Shown: in pieces, positions 62,881-64,000 of the stretch
Layout: each line of letters begins with the position of its first letter
Position numbering within the stretch: position 1 is the first letter of the stretch
Origin: Planctomyces sp. SH-PL14
GTDB lineage: Bacteria > Planctomycetota > Planctomycetia > Planctomycetales > Planctomycetaceae
Direction of reading: 5' to 3'
NCBI RefSeq assembly: GCF_001610835.1
Contig: NZ_CP011270.1
Location: forward strand, 992,001 to 1,056,000
DNA: 64,000 nt
The notes under the pieces: generated by a model
Database searches by the model: none
What the model saw: only the letters and a program-made list of their open reading frames with translations
What the model was told of the DNA's origin: nothing
Translations under genes and position numbers: made by a program

Positions 62881-64000
62881 CTACTTCGCCGGATCACCGG
62901 ACTCCGGCCCGGCGTGTCCTCCGCCACAGCACGGGGGCGAACCGGAGGCAGGGGGCAACAGGTGTCCCATCTTCTGCCGCTTCGTCTCCATGTAGCGGTC
63001 GCGATGCGGATTCGACGGCGCGACGATCGGAACCTGGCCGACCACCTTGAGGTCGACCCACTGCTCGAAGGCTTCGGTCTTCTTGGGGTTGTTCGTCAGG
63101 ATCCGGACCTTCGACAAACCCAGGTCCTTGAGGATCTGCAGGCCCACCATGTAGTCCCGGAGGTCCGCCTTGAACCCGAGCCGGTGGTTCGCCTCGACGG
63201 TGTCGAGCCCCTGGTCCTGGAGCTGGTACGCCTTGAGCTTCGAGACGAGGCCGATCCCCCGCCCTTCCTGCGGCAGGTAGACGACGGCGCCGGTTCCTTC
63301 CTCCGTGATCATCGACATCGCCATGTGGAGCTGGTCGCCGCAGTCGCAGCGGAGCGAGCCGAGGATGTCGCCGGTGAAGCAGGAGGAGTGCATCCGGACG
63401 AGCGGGGCCTCGACCGACGTCAGGTCCCCCCAGACGAGGGCCAGCGGCTCCTGGTCGTCGTGCTCCACCCCGTAGGCGATGAACCGCGGCGTGCCGTAGA
63501 GCTCCGTCGGGATCGGCACGTCCGCCTCGCGGTGGATCAGCCGCTCCCGCGTCCGCCGGTACTGGATGATGTCGGCGATTGAGATCATCGGGATCGAGTG
63601 CTTGGCGGAGAACTCCCGCAGCTCGTCGATATCCGCCATCCCGTCGCCGCGCTGGCTGCAGATCTCGATCAGGCAGCCGACCGGCGTCAGCCCGGCGAGC
63701 CGCATGAGGTCCACCGTCGCTTCCGTGTGGCCGGCGCGGCGGAGGACGCCGCCGTCGCGGGCGAGCAGCGGGTTGATGTGTCCGGGACGGACGAAGTCAT
63801 CGGCAACCGACCGCGGATGGGCAAGGCTCGTCAGCGTCATCGCGCGGGAGAGGGCGCTCACGCCGGTCCCGCTGTTCGCGTGGTCGACCGGGATCAGGAA
63901 CGGGGTCTGATGGGCCGAGGTATTCCGGTCCTGCTCGACGATCGGCGTGAGCTGGAGCCGGGCCGCGACTTCCGTCGTCAGCGGGGCGCAGAGGACGCCG
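62881..64000 (-). CDS. ribBA: RibBA: DHBP synthase / GTP cyclohydrolase II (5' truncated by window)
   Basis: A bifunctional riboflavin-biosynthesis enzyme. The N-terminal DHBP-synthase domain makes dihydroxybutanone phosphate, and the C-terminal GTP cyclohydrolase II opens GTP. The frame is open to the window end; the first residues seen are GVLCAPLTTEVAARLQL, so the true start lies outside. DHBP-synthase landmarks are VDHANSGTGVSALSRAMTL, RPGHINPLLARDGGVLRRAG and GHTEATVDLMRLAGL. The cyclohydrolase zinc motif is CFTGDILGSLRCDCGDQLHM, with YLPQEGRGIGL and VRILTNNPKKTEAF following. The C-terminal tail is Pro/Gly/Cys-rich. It lies upstream of ubiX, a natural partnership because UbiX consumes FMN. 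Confidence 0.95.
   Translation of the reverse strand, partial: GVLCAPLTTEVAARLQLTPIVEQDRNTSAHQTPFLIPVDHANSGTGVSALSRAMTLTSLAHPRSVADDFVRPGHINPLLARDGGVLRRAGHTEATVDLMRLAGLTPVGCLIEICSQRGDGMADIDELREFSAKHSIPMISIADIIQYRRTRERLIHREADVPIPTELYGTPRFIAYGVEHDDQEPLALVWGDLTSVEAPLVRMHSSCFTGDILGSLRCDCGDQLHMAMSMITEEGTGAVVYLPQEGRGIGLVSKLKAYQLQDQGLDTVEANHRLGFKADLRDYMVGLQILKDLGLSKVRILTNNPKKTEAFEQWVDLKVVGQVPIVAPSNPHRDRYMETKRQKMGHLLPPASGSPPCCGGGHAGPESGDPAK

Overview
This 64 kb window comes from the chromosome of a GC-rich planctomycete (phylum Planctomycetota, probably order Planctomycetales). The evidence is the set of lineage-typical families: DUF1501 proteins with Tat-like leaders, DUF1549/DUF1553 proteins carrying planctomycete cytochrome (CxxCH) domains, giant 'membrane-bound dehydrogenase + HEAT + CxxCH' proteins, and a PQQ-type beta-propeller, all mixed with ordinary bacterial housekeeping genes. 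No plasmid, prophage, rRNA, tRNA or CRISPR locus was seen.

Layout. 1-0.5 kb: 3' end of pheT. 0.7-7.8 kb: a DUF1501 gene divergent from an 1846-residue ceramidase-like/dehydrogenase/cytochrome fusion. 8.2-10.3 kb: fabI and a dus gene, abutting. 10.6-18 kb: secreted esterase-like hydrolase, serC, a second dehydrogenase-cytochrome protein, an SMP-30-type lactonase. 18.2-25.3 kb: a large DUF11-repeat surface protein, trpF, a FAD oxidoreductase, a tandem universal stress protein. 25.6-33.6 kb: secreted proteins of unknown function, a class 3 lipase, a tandem pair of paralogous secreted proteins and a PQQ-type propeller. 33.6-40.2 kb: ettA, aldehyde dehydrogenase, a HisA-like enzyme, LutB. 40.2-50.7 kb: two consecutive DUF1549/1553 + DUF1501 pairs. 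51-57 kb: YceH-like regulator, secreted unknowns, PilZ protein, lipB-lipA. 57.5-64 kb: SPFH-GYF protein, pseudo-receiver, XerC-type recombinase, and an overlapping cluster of ubiX, two membrane proteins and ribBA (cut by the window end).

The most unusual content is between the genes. Ten copies of a dispersed element of about 330 bp (at 7.8, 10.3, 16.4, 17.8, 26.5, 35.4, 38.4, 50.8, 53.5 and 57.0 kb) fill almost every intergenic gap longer than 300 bp, in both orientations. The element has inverted end modules and a series of hairpins whose pairing is kept when the sequence changes, including one C-G to T-A double change. It has no credible coding capacity and interrupts no recognisable gene. 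It could be a MITE-like mobile element, a structured RNA or a chromosome-organising repeat; the sequence alone does not decide. A second class of non-coding structure is three long-arm inverted repeats built from short A/C-rich words (0.6, 22.5 and 47.1 kb).

Other points worth attention are a 93-bp leftover of the lipase 3' end that marks a tandem duplication at 28.5-32.2 kb, and a LipB that appears to lack both canonical catalytic residues although it overlaps lipA. Functional calls rest on motif and family recognition by eye; no database search was possible.
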